Program-made: the position numbers and the translations under genes | Shown: positions 7,474 through 15,850 of the stretch, piece after piece | Layout of the letters: every line of letters begins with the position of its first letter | How positions within the stretch are numbered: position 1 is the stretch's first letter | DNA from: Hanstruepera ponticola | Lineage (GTDB): Bacteria > Bacteroidota > Bacteroidia > Flavobacteriales > Flavobacteriaceae | Reading direction: 5' to 3' | DNA: 64,000 nt | Assembly: GCF_012931685.1 (NCBI RefSeq) | Contig: NZ_JABANC010000001.1 | Coordinates: 1,178,001-1,242,000 of the forward strand | The notes under the pieces: model-generated | What the model was told of the DNA's origin: nothing | The model's database searches: none | What the model saw: only the letters and a program-made list of their open reading frames with translations

Positions 7474-8778
7474 TTATGCTGTTTGATAGAAATTATTACA
7501 TGTTTTCAAAATATCGGCTTCGTGATGTGTATAAAACTCGGGATCAAAATTAGCTTCCTTTAGGTGACTTAAAACAAAATCTACTGATCGCTTTTCAGTT
7601 AGCCATTTATCAAAAACTTCATGGCGCATTCGAATACCAAACGTGTTTATACCTAAAAACTCATTGTTATCTTTATGATAAGCAATCGTAATGCATTTAT
7701 TGTCGTCTTGATGTTTCCAATGGTATTGTTCTTCATACTCTGGTTTAGCTTTTTTGCCATGTACCCATCCGTAAGTTTGAAATTCAATATCAAAGAATTT
7801 AGCAGAATTAAACCAATGACCTGGTTTATACGGGATGCGATTACCACAAACGCTTTGTGCAATAGTTTCTCCCATCATCCGACCTGTGTACCAAACGGCT
7901 TCAATAGGTCTGCGATTTCCAATGGCTTCGCGTTGTTCGGCACAGTCACCAATTGCAAATACATCAGAAATATTGGTTTCTAAAAATCGATTGACTAAAA
8001 CACCTTTATGGGTTTCAATCGTAGAGTTTTTTAGAAAGTTTATATTAGGAGAAACACCTGCGGTTAAACCTACAAAATCGCAAGCAATTTCTTCTCCAGT
8101 TTCTTCTATGATTACCGATTTCACTTTGTCATTTTCATCTGAAACTATTTCTTTTAGATTTGTTGATAAACGTAAGTCAATTCCGTTTCGTTCAATTTCG
8201 CGATTAATCATAGCAGAATCGCTTTCAGGTAAAACACCGTTCCAAAAACTACTTTCACGTACTAAAAAGGTTACTGGTATGTTACGAGAATGGAGCATTT
8301 CGGCTAATTCAATGCCGATCAATCCACCCCCAACAATTACGGCACGTTTACAGGTGTTATTGTCTGGAGCATAAACCTCGAGGTTTTCTAAATCTTGTTT
8401 ACTATATAAGCCTTGAACGCCATTTAAGTCCTGTCCTGGCCATCCAAATTTGTTTGGTTTACTTCCCGCTGCAATTATGAGTTTGTCGTATTTAAGGCTT
8501 TCTTTATTTTCAAAATGAAGTGTTTTTGTGTCTGTATCAATGAGATTGACAAAACCTTTTTTAAGATCAATCCTATTTTTTTTCCAAAACCAATCTTCGT
8601 AGGGTTTTGTGTTTTCAAATGTCATATGTCCCATGTAAATATACATAAGAGCAGTGCGAGAAAAGAAATAATCAGATTCAGCTGAAACGATTGTTATTTT
8701 ATGGTCAGACAGTTTTCGGATATGCCTAGCGGCTGTAACACCAGAAATTCCATTGCCAATAATAACGATATGCTCCAT
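7474..8778 (-). CDS. NAD(P)/FAD-dependent oxidoreductase, rubredoxin-reductase/NirB-N-like
   Basis: A 434-residue flavoprotein of the pyridine nucleotide-disulphide family. The N-terminal FAD Rossmann motif is IGNGISG (about residues 7-13), the NAD(P) Rossmann motif is VGGGLIG (about 149-155), and the FAIGDCAE motif closing the FAD site is near 272. The extra C-terminal region of about 100 residues and the missing redox CxxC resemble rubredoxin reductases and the N-terminal half of nitrite reductase NirB. It is first in the operon with the polyferredoxin and most likely feeds it electrons from NAD(P)H, or runs in reverse (inference). Confidence 0.82.
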   Translation of the reverse strand: MEHIVIIGNGISGVTAARHIRKLSDHKITIVSAESDYFFSRTALMYIYMGHMTFENTKPYEDWFWKKNRIDLKKGFVNLIDTDTKTLHFENKESLKYDKLIIAAGSKPNKFGWPGQDLNGVQGLYSKQDLENLEVYAPDNNTCKRAVIVGGGLIGIELAEMLHSRNIPVTFLVRESSFWNGVLPESDSAMINREIERNGIDLRLSTNLKEIVSDENDKVKSVIIEETGEEIACDFVGLTAGVSPNINFLKNSTIETHKGVLVNRFLETNISDVFAIGDCAEQREAIGNRRPIEAVWYTGRMMGETIAQSVCGNRIPYKPGHWFNSAKFFDIEFQTYGWVHGKKAKPEYEEQYHWKHQDDNKCITIAYHKDNNEFLGINTFGIRMRHEVFDKWLTEKRSVDFVLSHLKEANFDPEFYTHHEADILKTCNNFYQTA

Positions 8779-8874
8779 ATATAGTTTTAGTTAGTTGTCT
8801 TTAGGTCGAAGGAAATGTTAAAACCTTATTCCCTAAACTTGAGTTTGTTTAAATTTAGGGATAAATTAACACTT

Positions 8875-9882
8875 ATGCGATTTCTTTTTGGATTGGTTTT
8901 GCTTTCCATTTTTGGTTGCTCCATGAAGTCAGTGGATAGCCAGAAAATTAATGGTGTAAGTTTTGTTGCTTCAGGTATAGCTATTGATTCGTCTCATACA
9001 AAACCAGTGGCCTCCATACATGCGAATTACGCAGCGATAATGCCTTTTGGGTTTATTCAAGATTTAGAACACCCTGAGCTATTTTTTAATTCACAAAGAC
9101 AATGGTTTGGGGAAACACGAGCAGGAGTTAAACAATATATTGAGTCGCTTCGTAAGCAGAATATAAAGATTATGCTCAAGCCACAAATATGGGTCTCGCA
9201 TGGTGCTTATACAGGGCATATAGATATGGAGTCTGATGTGGATTGGCAAACATTTGAAAATACCTATTCAAGATTTATTTTAGAGTTCGCTGAATTGGCT
9301 GAAGAACTTCAAGTTGAATTGTTTTGTATTGGTACAGAATTGGATTACTTCATTAAAAATAGGCCAGAATATTGGCATAATTTAATTGAAACTATAAAAG
9401 AGGTTTATAAAGGAAAACTCACTTATGCCGCCAATTGGGATGAATTTAAACGCACGCCGTTTTGGAATGATATAGATTATATAGGTATTGATGCTTACTT
9501 TCCGTTAAGCGATTTGCAAACGCCAACCATTGAAGACTGTAAGAACGGTTGGCTAATGCATAAACCGATTATTAATAAATATGCCGATTCATTAAACAAA
9601 CCAGTTCTGTTTACAGAATTTGGTTACCGCAGTGTTGACTATACAGCCAAAGAACCATGGAAATCCGATAGATCAATGACTCAAGTCAATTTAAGTGCTC
9701 AAGCAAATGCTACCCAGGCTTTATTTGAAACGTTTTGGGAAGAGCCTTGGTTTTCAGGTGGTTTTGTTTGGAAATGGTTTCATAATCATGATGACATAGG
9801 AGGTGAAACAAATAGTCAGTTTACGCCTCAAAACAAACCTGTTGAGTCGATTATAAAATCACATTACCAATTACACAATTAA
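8875..9882 (+). CDS. GH113-like glycoside hydrolase lipoprotein
   Basis: A TIM-barrel glycosidase resembling GH113 beta-mannanases. The start at 8875 is chosen over the in-frame ATG at 8815 because it gives a compact lipoprotein signal peptide ending in IFGC (Cys15). The two catalytic glutamates expected for GH113 are visible: Glu155 in CIGTEL (acid/base) and Glu248 in LFTEFG (nucleophile). The length, about 335 residues, is normal. The enzyme should be anchored in the envelope and cut beta-mannan or a related beta-linked glycan. It is monocistronic, converging with the next gene by four bases (shared TTAA). Substrate is family inference. Confidence 0.75.
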   Translation: MRFLFGLVLLSIFGCSMKSVDSQKINGVSFVASGIAIDSSHTKPVASIHANYAAIMPFGFIQDLEHPELFFNSQRQWFGETRAGVKQYIESLRKQNIKIMLKPQIWVSHGAYTGHIDMESDVDWQTFENTYSRFILEFAELAEELQVELFCIGTELDYFIKNRPEYWHNLIETIKEVYKGKLTYAANWDEFKRTPFWNDIDYIGIDAYFPLSDLQTPTIEDCKNGWLMHKPIINKYADSLNKPVLFTEFGYRSVDYTAKEPWKSDRSMTQVNLSAQANATQALFETFWEEPWFSGGFVWKWFHNHDDIGGETNSQFTPQNKPVESIIKSHYQLHN

Positions 9883-11405
9883 TCTTCAGTTTCAATTATT
9901 TTAAAATCTTTAATAGCTTGATTTGGTTCAATGATGTTATAACCTTTCCAGAATTCAGGGTCATATTGTGGTAAGTAAGTAGGCGTCACATCGGCTATTT
10001 CTTTAAAACTGTCGAAATCGGCATCCGTAATGGGATTAGATTCGAAAACAATAAGTTCACGCTTATCAATGTTTTTCACAATAAAATGAATATCTCCAGC
10101 CACTTCATTTTGTTTACGCCTACCTTTTACGTTTTTATTTTTTTCAATAATTTTTATGGGCCTTTTAATGCCAACGCGTTGTCCAAAAGACGCATCGGCA
10201 TATTTTAGCGTGTATTTTTCGTTAGTATTTTTTTGATAAATGATGGTGCCCTCTTTTAAAAATTCATTGAGCGATATACCTAGTAACCCAAAAGTTCTTA
10301 ATGGTTTTACGTTTTTATAATCTACACGTACAATTGCAAAGTCATCAGTGTTTACGTACATGGTGCCTTCAAAGTCTGCACCTCGTTTTGGTTTGAAACT
10401 TATGGTATAAACAAACGCGTTGTTTAAATAAGCAAAATCTAATAATTCGAATTCGTATTTTCTTGATTTTTCTATGAAGTTTAAATCGGTGTCTTCAGCT
10501 AAAAAACCATTGTTTTCAAAATTATGAATTGTGTTTTTTCGCCAATTTAAAAAGTTAGCTTTTCGTTTTTCCTCTTGCTCTTTTTTCTGTTCAATAAATT
10601 CAGCAGTCTCTTCATCTACCTGTTTATCTTCAAAGAATGTGGAATCTATTTCTTCTTTAGTGCCAAACCAACCTGATTTTATTTTAAAATAGGAATCGCG
10701 CTTCACATGTTTTCTGACTATTTGATTGAAACGATCTTCATAGTTTTCAAAAGTCACCTCATTTTTCTTATCGTACAAGCGGGAAGCCTTTAGGATATCC
10801 ATTTTTTGCGGTTGACCGTTTTCGATCTTGCCATACAGTTCGGCAAGAACTTCTGTATGACTATCTGTGTTTTTTGGAACGGCAGACAAAACACTATCTA
10901 TAAACGCTTGATTGAATTCGGGAATAGTTGATTTTTTAATGTCGATATCTGTTTTTAGCATAGTCGTGTAATACGATTCTCGGTAGAATAATTTCCGTTT
11001 GGTTAATCCAAAATCGTAGTTATTTTCTAGCCCTGCTTTTACTTTATCCATTATTTCATCAATGGTGTAATTTTTATTTGTGATAAAAACTTCACTTAAA
11101 TCAATAGATTTAGCATTTAAGGTAATAATACTATCTGTAAAATTTTGGACTGCTATATGTTTCTGCTCATAGCCCAAACAACTAATAAAAAGCGAGTCTT
11201 GAGACGTTATTTTTTTATTATAGGTAATGTTAAATTCTCCTTTATCGTTACTTATGACACCTGTATAATCGTCAATTGAAATGGTTGCATATGGAATAGG
11301 TGCTTGATTTGTTGCATCTATAAGTTTTGCAGATATTGTTTGCTGGGCATGTGCAGCAGATACAAACATTCCAAAACATAAAATGATTAGTTTGGTTAGT
11401 CTCAT
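9879..11405 (-). CDS. Secreted carboxypeptidase-regulatory-like domain protein
   Basis: A 508-residue exported protein. The ATG at 11405 is preferred to the upstream ATG at 11453 because it directly precedes a clean signal peptide (MRLTKLIILCFG..., cleaved after AHA). The mature N-terminus is a CarboxypepD_reg-like beta domain of about 80 residues, common at the front of Bacteroidota surface proteins. The remainder, about 400 residues, has beta-rich and charged segments (a Glu/Lys-rich helix midway) and is seen in flavobacterial proteins of unknown function. It is likely periplasmic or outer-membrane associated. It is separated from the arsenosugar operon by 114 bases and may be its own unit. 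Confidence 0.68.
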   Translation of the reverse strand: MRLTKLIILCFGMFVSAAHAQQTISAKLIDATNQAPIPYATISIDDYTGVISNDKGEFNITYNKKITSQDSLFISCLGYEQKHIAVQNFTDSIITLNAKSIDLSEVFITNKNYTIDEIMDKVKAGLENNYDFGLTKRKLFYRESYYTTMLKTDIDIKKSTIPEFNQAFIDSVLSAVPKNTDSHTEVLAELYGKIENGQPQKMDILKASRLYDKKNEVTFENYEDRFNQIVRKHVKRDSYFKIKSGWFGTKEEIDSTFFEDKQVDEETAEFIEQKKEQEEKRKANFLNWRKNTIHNFENNGFLAEDTDLNFIEKSRKYEFELLDFAYLNNAFVYTISFKPKRGADFEGTMYVNTDDFAIVRVDYKNVKPLRTFGLLGISLNEFLKEGTIIYQKNTNEKYTLKYADASFGQRVGIKRPIKIIEKNKNVKGRRKQNEVAGDIHFIVKNIDKRELIVFESNPITDADFDSFKEIADVTPTYLPQYDPEFWKGYNIIEPNQAIKDFKIIETED

Positions 11406-11519
11406 GGTAATTAATTTGTTATCGAAAGTATTGTTTTCTGAATTACAGAACATACATTTTATAGATTTTTTAAGTAAGATTTATCTTATTTTTAACAGAC
11501 GAGCGTAGCCTAGGTTTTG

Positions 11520-12245
11520 TTACACTGCTATATGTTTTTTGTAGTATCTGTATAGTTCATCGGCCGAAGCACCTAACCACTTTTTTACATAGATGGTCCA
11601 GAAATGATATTGTAATTTCCAGACACCATGTTTTTCATATAGTCGAGCCGAAGTTTTAATTTTCTCTTGAATAACAACAAATTGCTTTTTAGCATACAAT
11701 TCGTTAATCAATATATTATCCTCATAAATAATATAGTTTTCATTGTAGCCTCCTATTTCTTCAAATAGGGATTTGGTAACAAACTGACTTTGATCACCTC
11801 CTCTGCAAGCACGCCATGAAAATTGCGTGAGCCAACTTGCTAAACGTAACCACCAATGACTATTATTAAATTGCATTCTAAAACAACCGGCTTCTTTTCC
11901 TTTGGTGACTTCATTAATAATAAAGCGGTCAAAGTTTTTAGGCGGAAAGGAATCGGCATGTAGAAAATAGAGTATGTTTCCAGTTGCCTTTTTAGCACCT
12001 AAATTCATTTGTTTAGCTCTACCTTTCTCGGAACGCAATAACTTAATGTCAGTTCGAGTGAAATTTGCATGTGCAAATTTTGTGTTTAGAACTTTTTCTG
12101 GAGTACCATCTGTACTACCTCCATCAACTACAAGAATTTCAGCGATATTTTCAGGGGAAGCATTTTCATTGAGATGATTTAATAATGAAACGATGTTTTC
12201 AGCTTCATTTAAAACTGGAATTATTATGGAAAGTTTATTAGTCAT
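11520..12245 (-). CDS. TIGR04283-type glycosyltransferase of the arsenosugar cluster
   Basis: A 241-residue GT2 enzyme of the group repeatedly found in arsenosugar gene clusters. It shows PVLNEAEN (10-17), the nucleotide-binding DGGSTDGT (41-48), the metal motif HAD (96-98), and a late EDN motif. No membrane helices are seen. In the proposed pathway it would transfer the dimethylarsinoyl-ribose unit to an aglycone such as glycerol or a glycerol phosphate; this is inference from clustering. It is the last gene of the eight-gene operon, and its start overlaps the DUF547 gene by eight bases. Confidence 0.8.
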   Translation of the reverse strand: MTNKLSIIIPVLNEAENIVSLLNHLNENASPENIAEILVVDGGSTDGTPEKVLNTKFAHANFTRTDIKLLRSEKGRAKQMNLGAKKATGNILYFLHADSFPPKNFDRFIINEVTKGKEAGCFRMQFNNSHWWLRLASWLTQFSWRACRGGDQSQFVTKSLFEEIGGYNENYIIYEDNILINELYAKKQFVVIQEKIKTSARLYEKHGVWKLQYHFWTIYVKKWLGASADELYRYYKKHIAV

Positions 12246-12948
12246 TCAGCTCCCAACTATAATCCAAGTAATTGATTTTAGCATCTTCTGAAATTTGCAC
12301 TTCTGAATATTGATTCAGAAAATCAATTAGACTGCCCTTTTGTTTGAAATCTTTAGAAAACCATTTGAAAATTTTAGAAAGCTCTAATTCATTTTTCGTA
12401 ATTCTATTTTTTGTGTTATCGTCTAAAAATTCCTTGGTTGCATTAGTTAATTGTTGTTCTAATTTATCAGCAACAAAGGCTTTATTCTGAAGTTTAGGGC
12501 AGGATTCCGAAGCACAAACAATGGCGAAATGAATTCTAGGTTCATCCATTTTTCTTAAAATCTCATGTTCAATATCATTTAAAGAAATCAGTTCGCCATT
12601 AATTGGAATAAATTTTTGATCCCAAGGATCTTTAATGTCTTTTATACTTTGTACAGGATAGTTGTCTATAATCAACTTAACGGTAAAGGCATTATATGCG
12701 TTAATCCAGTAGGCTAGTATTTCATTTTTTTTCCAAGTTTTGCTTGGAGATATTTCAACAAATTGGTTGAGATAATTAGTTAATTCTGCGTTATTTACCT
12801 TGATGTTTTTGTAATGGACGTGACCATCTTTACTTACATGGTTTTGTAAAAATGTTGACCAAATTGTATGATCAACCTGTTGCGCCATTGATAATTGATG
12901 TGTGGCTATTATTATAGTGATAAGGATTAAAACTTTTTTCATACTCAT
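12238..12948 (-). CDS. Exported DUF547 domain protein
   Basis: A 236-residue protein with a signal peptide at residues 1-22 (MSMKKVLILITIII..., ending SMAQ). The DUF547 core is visible as AYWINAYNAFTV and HFAIVCASESCP; DUF547 is distantly related to papain/transglutaminase-like folds, and the Cys and His residues of these segments could form an active site, which I cannot prove. It should act in the periplasm. It lies inside the arsenosugar operon, 31 bases after arsM and overlapping the TIGR04283 gene, which suggests a part in export or attachment of the arsenic product; no function is known. Confidence 0.75.
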   Translation of the reverse strand: MSMKKVLILITIIIATHQLSMAQQVDHTIWSTFLQNHVSKDGHVHYKNIKVNNAELTNYLNQFVEISPSKTWKKNEILAYWINAYNAFTVKLIIDNYPVQSIKDIKDPWDQKFIPINGELISLNDIEHEILRKMDEPRIHFAIVCASESCPKLQNKAFVADKLEQQLTNATKEFLDDNTKNRITKNELELSKIFKWFSKDFKQKGSLIDFLNQYSEVQISEDAKINYLDYSWELND

Positions 12949-12979
12949 CTAAATTCAATAACTATTCCAATATTGTTAA

Positions 12980-13951
12980 TTAGCAACAGCCACCACCATC
13001 ATAATGGTATGTTGACTCGCTAATAAATAAATCATGTCTATTTAAAGAAGCTAGCGCAAGCGCCGTTTTATCACATATAGCTAAAGGTTGATTCTTTAAT
13101 AAAACATGACCTGCCTGATCATCAAAAAAATCGTCTTCGCCATAATAAATAGCAGCTTTTCCTGTAAAGATACAAGGCCCATCAACAGGCATTGGATCTT
13201 TAATTGCTGCTACTTCAATAGATTCAATATAAATTATTTCGTCTGTTGGATAATGCAATGGATCTAAAATACGATACGGTTTTCTAGCGCGAATTTCAAT
13301 CGTTCCAAAACCAGCATCAGTTAACATTTTTACATAATCAGCAATAGGCAAACTACCGCTTAAACACAAAGCTCTTAATCTATCGTCATTTCGCAATTCA
13401 TCATTCATTTGTTGTTCACATGTTGGATCACTCATAACTAAACGTCCATGGGGTTTTAAAACCCTATACATTTCAGCAATAGCCTTTTTTAAATCGTCTG
13501 CTTTAAAAATGTTAAATAAACAATTTTGTGCAGCAACATCAATACTATTATCTGCTACAGGCAAATTCATGGCATCACCCTTTTTTAATTCTATAAACTC
13601 ACTTTTAAACCATGGATTTAGTTCTTCAGCTTCCTTAAAGTTTTTTCGTGAAGCTTCTAACATTTCATCAACAACATCAATCCCAATGACACCATTTTTT
13701 TCACGATTGAAATAGGCAAATTGTAATAATTCCATACCTCCACCAACACCAACATAAAGCATTTTTGGATTATTGGTTAAATCACGTGCATGCACAGTAC
13801 TACCACAACCATAATTCATTTCTTGCATGATTCTTGGAATTTTTAATCCAGGTAGTTCCCAAATAGGATTAGTCGTACAACATAACCCAACATCTGGTGT
13901 TAGCGCTGCTTCTTTATAAACATCATGTGTAGTGTCTAGGTAATTGCTCAT
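12980..13951 (-). CDS. arsM: Arsenite S-adenosylmethionine methyltransferase, arsenosugar type
   Basis: A 323-residue class I methyltransferase of the arsenosugar-associated ArsM subgroup. The AdoMet motif is YVGVGGG (66-72), with the acidic GIDVVDEM and the later VMSDPTCEQQ. Cysteines typical of As(III) binding are Cys24/Cys25, Cys49 (NYGCG), the NCLF cysteine and a C-terminal GGGCC pair (Cys322-323). It adds methyl groups to trivalent arsenic to give mono- and dimethylarsenite in the cytoplasm. It follows the PNP gene by four bases. The product is the expected substrate for ArsS encoded upstream in the same operon. Confidence 0.93.
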   Translation of the reverse strand: MSNYLDTTHDVYKEAALTPDVGLCCTTNPIWELPGLKIPRIMQEMNYGCGSTVHARDLTNNPKMLYVGVGGGMELLQFAYFNREKNGVIGIDVVDEMLEASRKNFKEAEELNPWFKSEFIELKKGDAMNLPVADNSIDVAAQNCLFNIFKADDLKKAIAEMYRVLKPHGRLVMSDPTCEQQMNDELRNDDRLRALCLSGSLPIADYVKMLTDAGFGTIEIRARKPYRILDPLHYPTDEIIYIESIEVAAIKDPMPVDGPCIFTGKAAIYYGEDDFFDDQAGHVLLKNQPLAICDKTALALASLNRHDLFISESTYHYDGGGCC

Positions 13952-13955
13952 GTAT

Positions 13956-14768
13956 TTAGAGTGATTTAATTAATTCTTTAAAGAGCGTAATCATTTGCGG
14001 TTCTGCTTTTCCAGCCATTTCAATTATTTCTGAAATATCAACAGGTTTTAGATTATCTGGGTCGCATTCATCGGTTAAAACTGACACTGCTGCAGTTTTT
14101 AAATTTAAATGATTAGCGACAATAATTTCAGGAACCGTACTCATACCAACCGCATCTGCACCAATTATTTTTAACATTCGGTATTCAGCTTTTGTTTCTA
14201 ATTGCGGACCAACAACACTGGCGTAAACACCTTTGTGAAGGTTAATACCTTTGTCATTAGCAATGGATTCGATTTTAGAATTTATTTCAGCGTCATAAGG
14301 TTCACTCATATCAGTAAAGCGTTCGCCTAAAAACTCAACACCTTTAAAGGCTAATGGTGAACTGCCTTGAAGATTTATATGGTCATCAATTAGCATGAGC
14401 TCCCCTTTTTTGAAATTCAGATTTATTGCTCCTGATGCATTCGAAACCAATAAGGTTTTTATACCTAGTTTTTCCATTATGCGAACAGGGTAGGTGACGT
14501 CCTGAAGCGTGTAACCTTCATAAACATGAAAGCGTCCTTGCATAACCACAACTTTTTTGCCTTCAATTAACCCATAAATCAATTTGCCTTTATGAAACTC
14601 AACTGTTGCTGTGGGAAAATTAGGAATATGATTATAACTCACTTCGGCAATGATTTCTACTTCATCTAAAAGTTTACCTAAACCGGTTCCTAGTATAATT
14701 CCAATTTCGGGGTTGTCAAATCCTTTGCTTTGTAAATATTCTGTTGTTTCAGTTATTAATTTTATCAT
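13956..14768 (-). CDS. Purine nucleoside phosphorylase in the arsenosugar operon
   Basis: A 270-residue trimeric-type purine nucleoside phosphorylase. Start 14768 (MIKLITET) fits family length; the in-frame ATG at 14825 lies deep inside the upstream gene. Motifs seen are GIILGTGLG near the N-terminus, the phosphate and ribose region GRFHVYEGY, SNASGAINL, GPQLETKAEY and GMSTVPE. The enzyme cleaves purine nucleosides with phosphate to base plus ribose-1-phosphate. In this operon the likely substrate is the dimethylarsinoyl-5'-deoxyadenosine made by ArsS, releasing adenine (inference). The gene overlaps the preceding TIGR04282 gene by 20 bases. Confidence 0.88.
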   Translation of the reverse strand: MIKLITETTEYLQSKGFDNPEIGIILGTGLGKLLDEVEIIAEVSYNHIPNFPTATVEFHKGKLIYGLIEGKKVVVMQGRFHVYEGYTLQDVTYPVRIMEKLGIKTLLVSNASGAINLNFKKGELMLIDDHINLQGSSPLAFKGVEFLGERFTDMSEPYDAEINSKIESIANDKGINLHKGVYASVVGPQLETKAEYRMLKIIGADAVGMSTVPEIIVANHLNLKTAAVSVLTDECDPDNLKPVDISEIIEMAGKAEPQMITLFKELIKSL

Positions 14769-15363
14769 GTAAATAAGTCTTGTAAATTGTTGATGTTTTA
14801 AAGTCTTCAAAAGTATCAATGTCATTTAGCATTTCTAACAATTCAAATGAATTATTTTCAGATTTCAACTCTTGAATAGTGTCATGCAATAAACTTGCTG
14901 TACTCCAAGCTTTATTATCAAAAACACAGTTATATAGTTGTTTCATACCAACTAAATAGTAGCCACCATCTTCAGCTGGACCAAAAACAGTGTCATTAGT
15001 TTTAAGAATTTCAAATGCGTTAGTTAAAATAGATTCAGAAATATCGGGTAAATCCGAACCAATAAGAATGATGTTTATATAACCTTTATCGAATCCATCT
15101 TTAAAAGCATTTTTCATGCGTTCGCCTAAATCAACACCTTTCTGAACAGTTTTAAAATCGTTTGGCCATTTCGTTGAAATGATTTCATCTGAAAAATAGA
15201 TATGCTTGTCAACTGGCAAGTATTTCGTGGCTTCTTCGGTTTTATCTACAAGTATTTTGTAAATGGCAAATGCTTCTTGATTTCCAATGGTTTTAGCCAG
15301 GCGTGTTTTTACTTTACCAAGTTTGATGTTTTTTGCAAAAACGATGAGGAGGTTTTTATTCAT
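14749..15363 (-). CDS. TIGR04282/DUF2064 glycosyltransferase-like protein of the arsenosugar cluster
   Basis: A 204-residue GT-A/nucleotidyltransferase-like protein (DUF2064). Start at 15363 is chosen because its ATG overlaps the stop of the rhodanese gene (ATGAATAA); an in-frame ATG at 15375 exists. The N-terminal LLIVFAKNIKLGKVKTRLA resembles the sugar nucleotidyltransferase entry motif, with GSDLPDI and GPAEDGGYYLVGM forming the metal site. Family members are annotated as glycosyltransferases but the fold is close to CofC-type nucleotidyltransferases. I infer that it could activate the sugar-1-phosphate left by the phosphorylase. Confidence 0.82.
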   Translation of the reverse strand: MNKNLLIVFAKNIKLGKVKTRLAKTIGNQEAFAIYKILVDKTEEATKYLPVDKHIYFSDEIISTKWPNDFKTVQKGVDLGERMKNAFKDGFDKGYINIILIGSDLPDISESILTNAFEILKTNDTVFGPAEDGGYYLVGMKQLYNCVFDNKAWSTASLLHDTIQELKSENNSFELLEMLNDIDTFEDFKTSTIYKTYLHDKINN

Positions 15364-15850
15364 AAACACATTCACCTTTAATTAACCACTTGCTCCATTC
15401 CTTTGAAAAGCCATGTATTTTAGAGGTTTCTCCATCATTGTTATAAACTTTAAAACCGTTATTCTTCCATTCAAAAATGCCGCCATACAAATTGTAAACA
15501 TTGGTATACCCTGCCTTTTTAAATTGTTCAGCAATGTCTTCAGAACGTATGCCTAAAGAACAGTACACAACTACTAATTCATTTTTATCAGTCAGTTTAT
15601 TTTCTAAAATTTTAATATCAAAGCTATCATAACCAACATGAATAGCATCTTTTAAATGACTTACTTCATATTCTGGTAGTTCTCTTGCATCTAAAATTAT
15701 AGCTTGTGTTTTAGGCATAGCTAGTTCCTGAACAGATATGTAGGGAACTGAATTGGTATTGTACTGCTTAAGTAAATTCGATAATGTTTCTTGTGAAAAA
15801 CCGGATAATACAACACAAAAAAGAGCGATATGTAAAAAAATTGTTTTCAT
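15356..15850 (-). CDS. Exported single-domain rhodanese
   Basis: A 164-residue protein with a signal peptide (residues 1-19, ending GFSQ) and one rhodanese domain. The active-site cysteine is Cys97 in VVVYCSLGIRSED, so the protein should be a functional sulfur carrier or a thiol-dependent reductase. It should work in the periplasm. Its start shares bases with the arsS stop (TGATG), so the two are translationally coupled. Its position inside the arsenosugar operon suggests thiol or arsenic redox handling outside the cytoplasm, which is inference. Confidence 0.85.
   Translation of the reverse strand: MKTIFLHIALFCVVLSGFSQETLSNLLKQYNTNSVPYISVQELAMPKTQAIILDARELPEYEVSHLKDAIHVGYDSFDIKILENKLTDKNELVVVYCSLGIRSEDIAEQFKKAGYTNVYNLYGGIFEWKNNGFKVYNNDGETSKIHGFSKEWSKWLIKGECVYE

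Noticed and set aside
7835-8374. A 179-codon open frame on the plus strand opposite the FAD oxidoreductase gene
   Set aside because: It is a shadow of the true gene: no conserved motifs, odd composition, and the minus-strand frame has clear FAD and NAD motifs.
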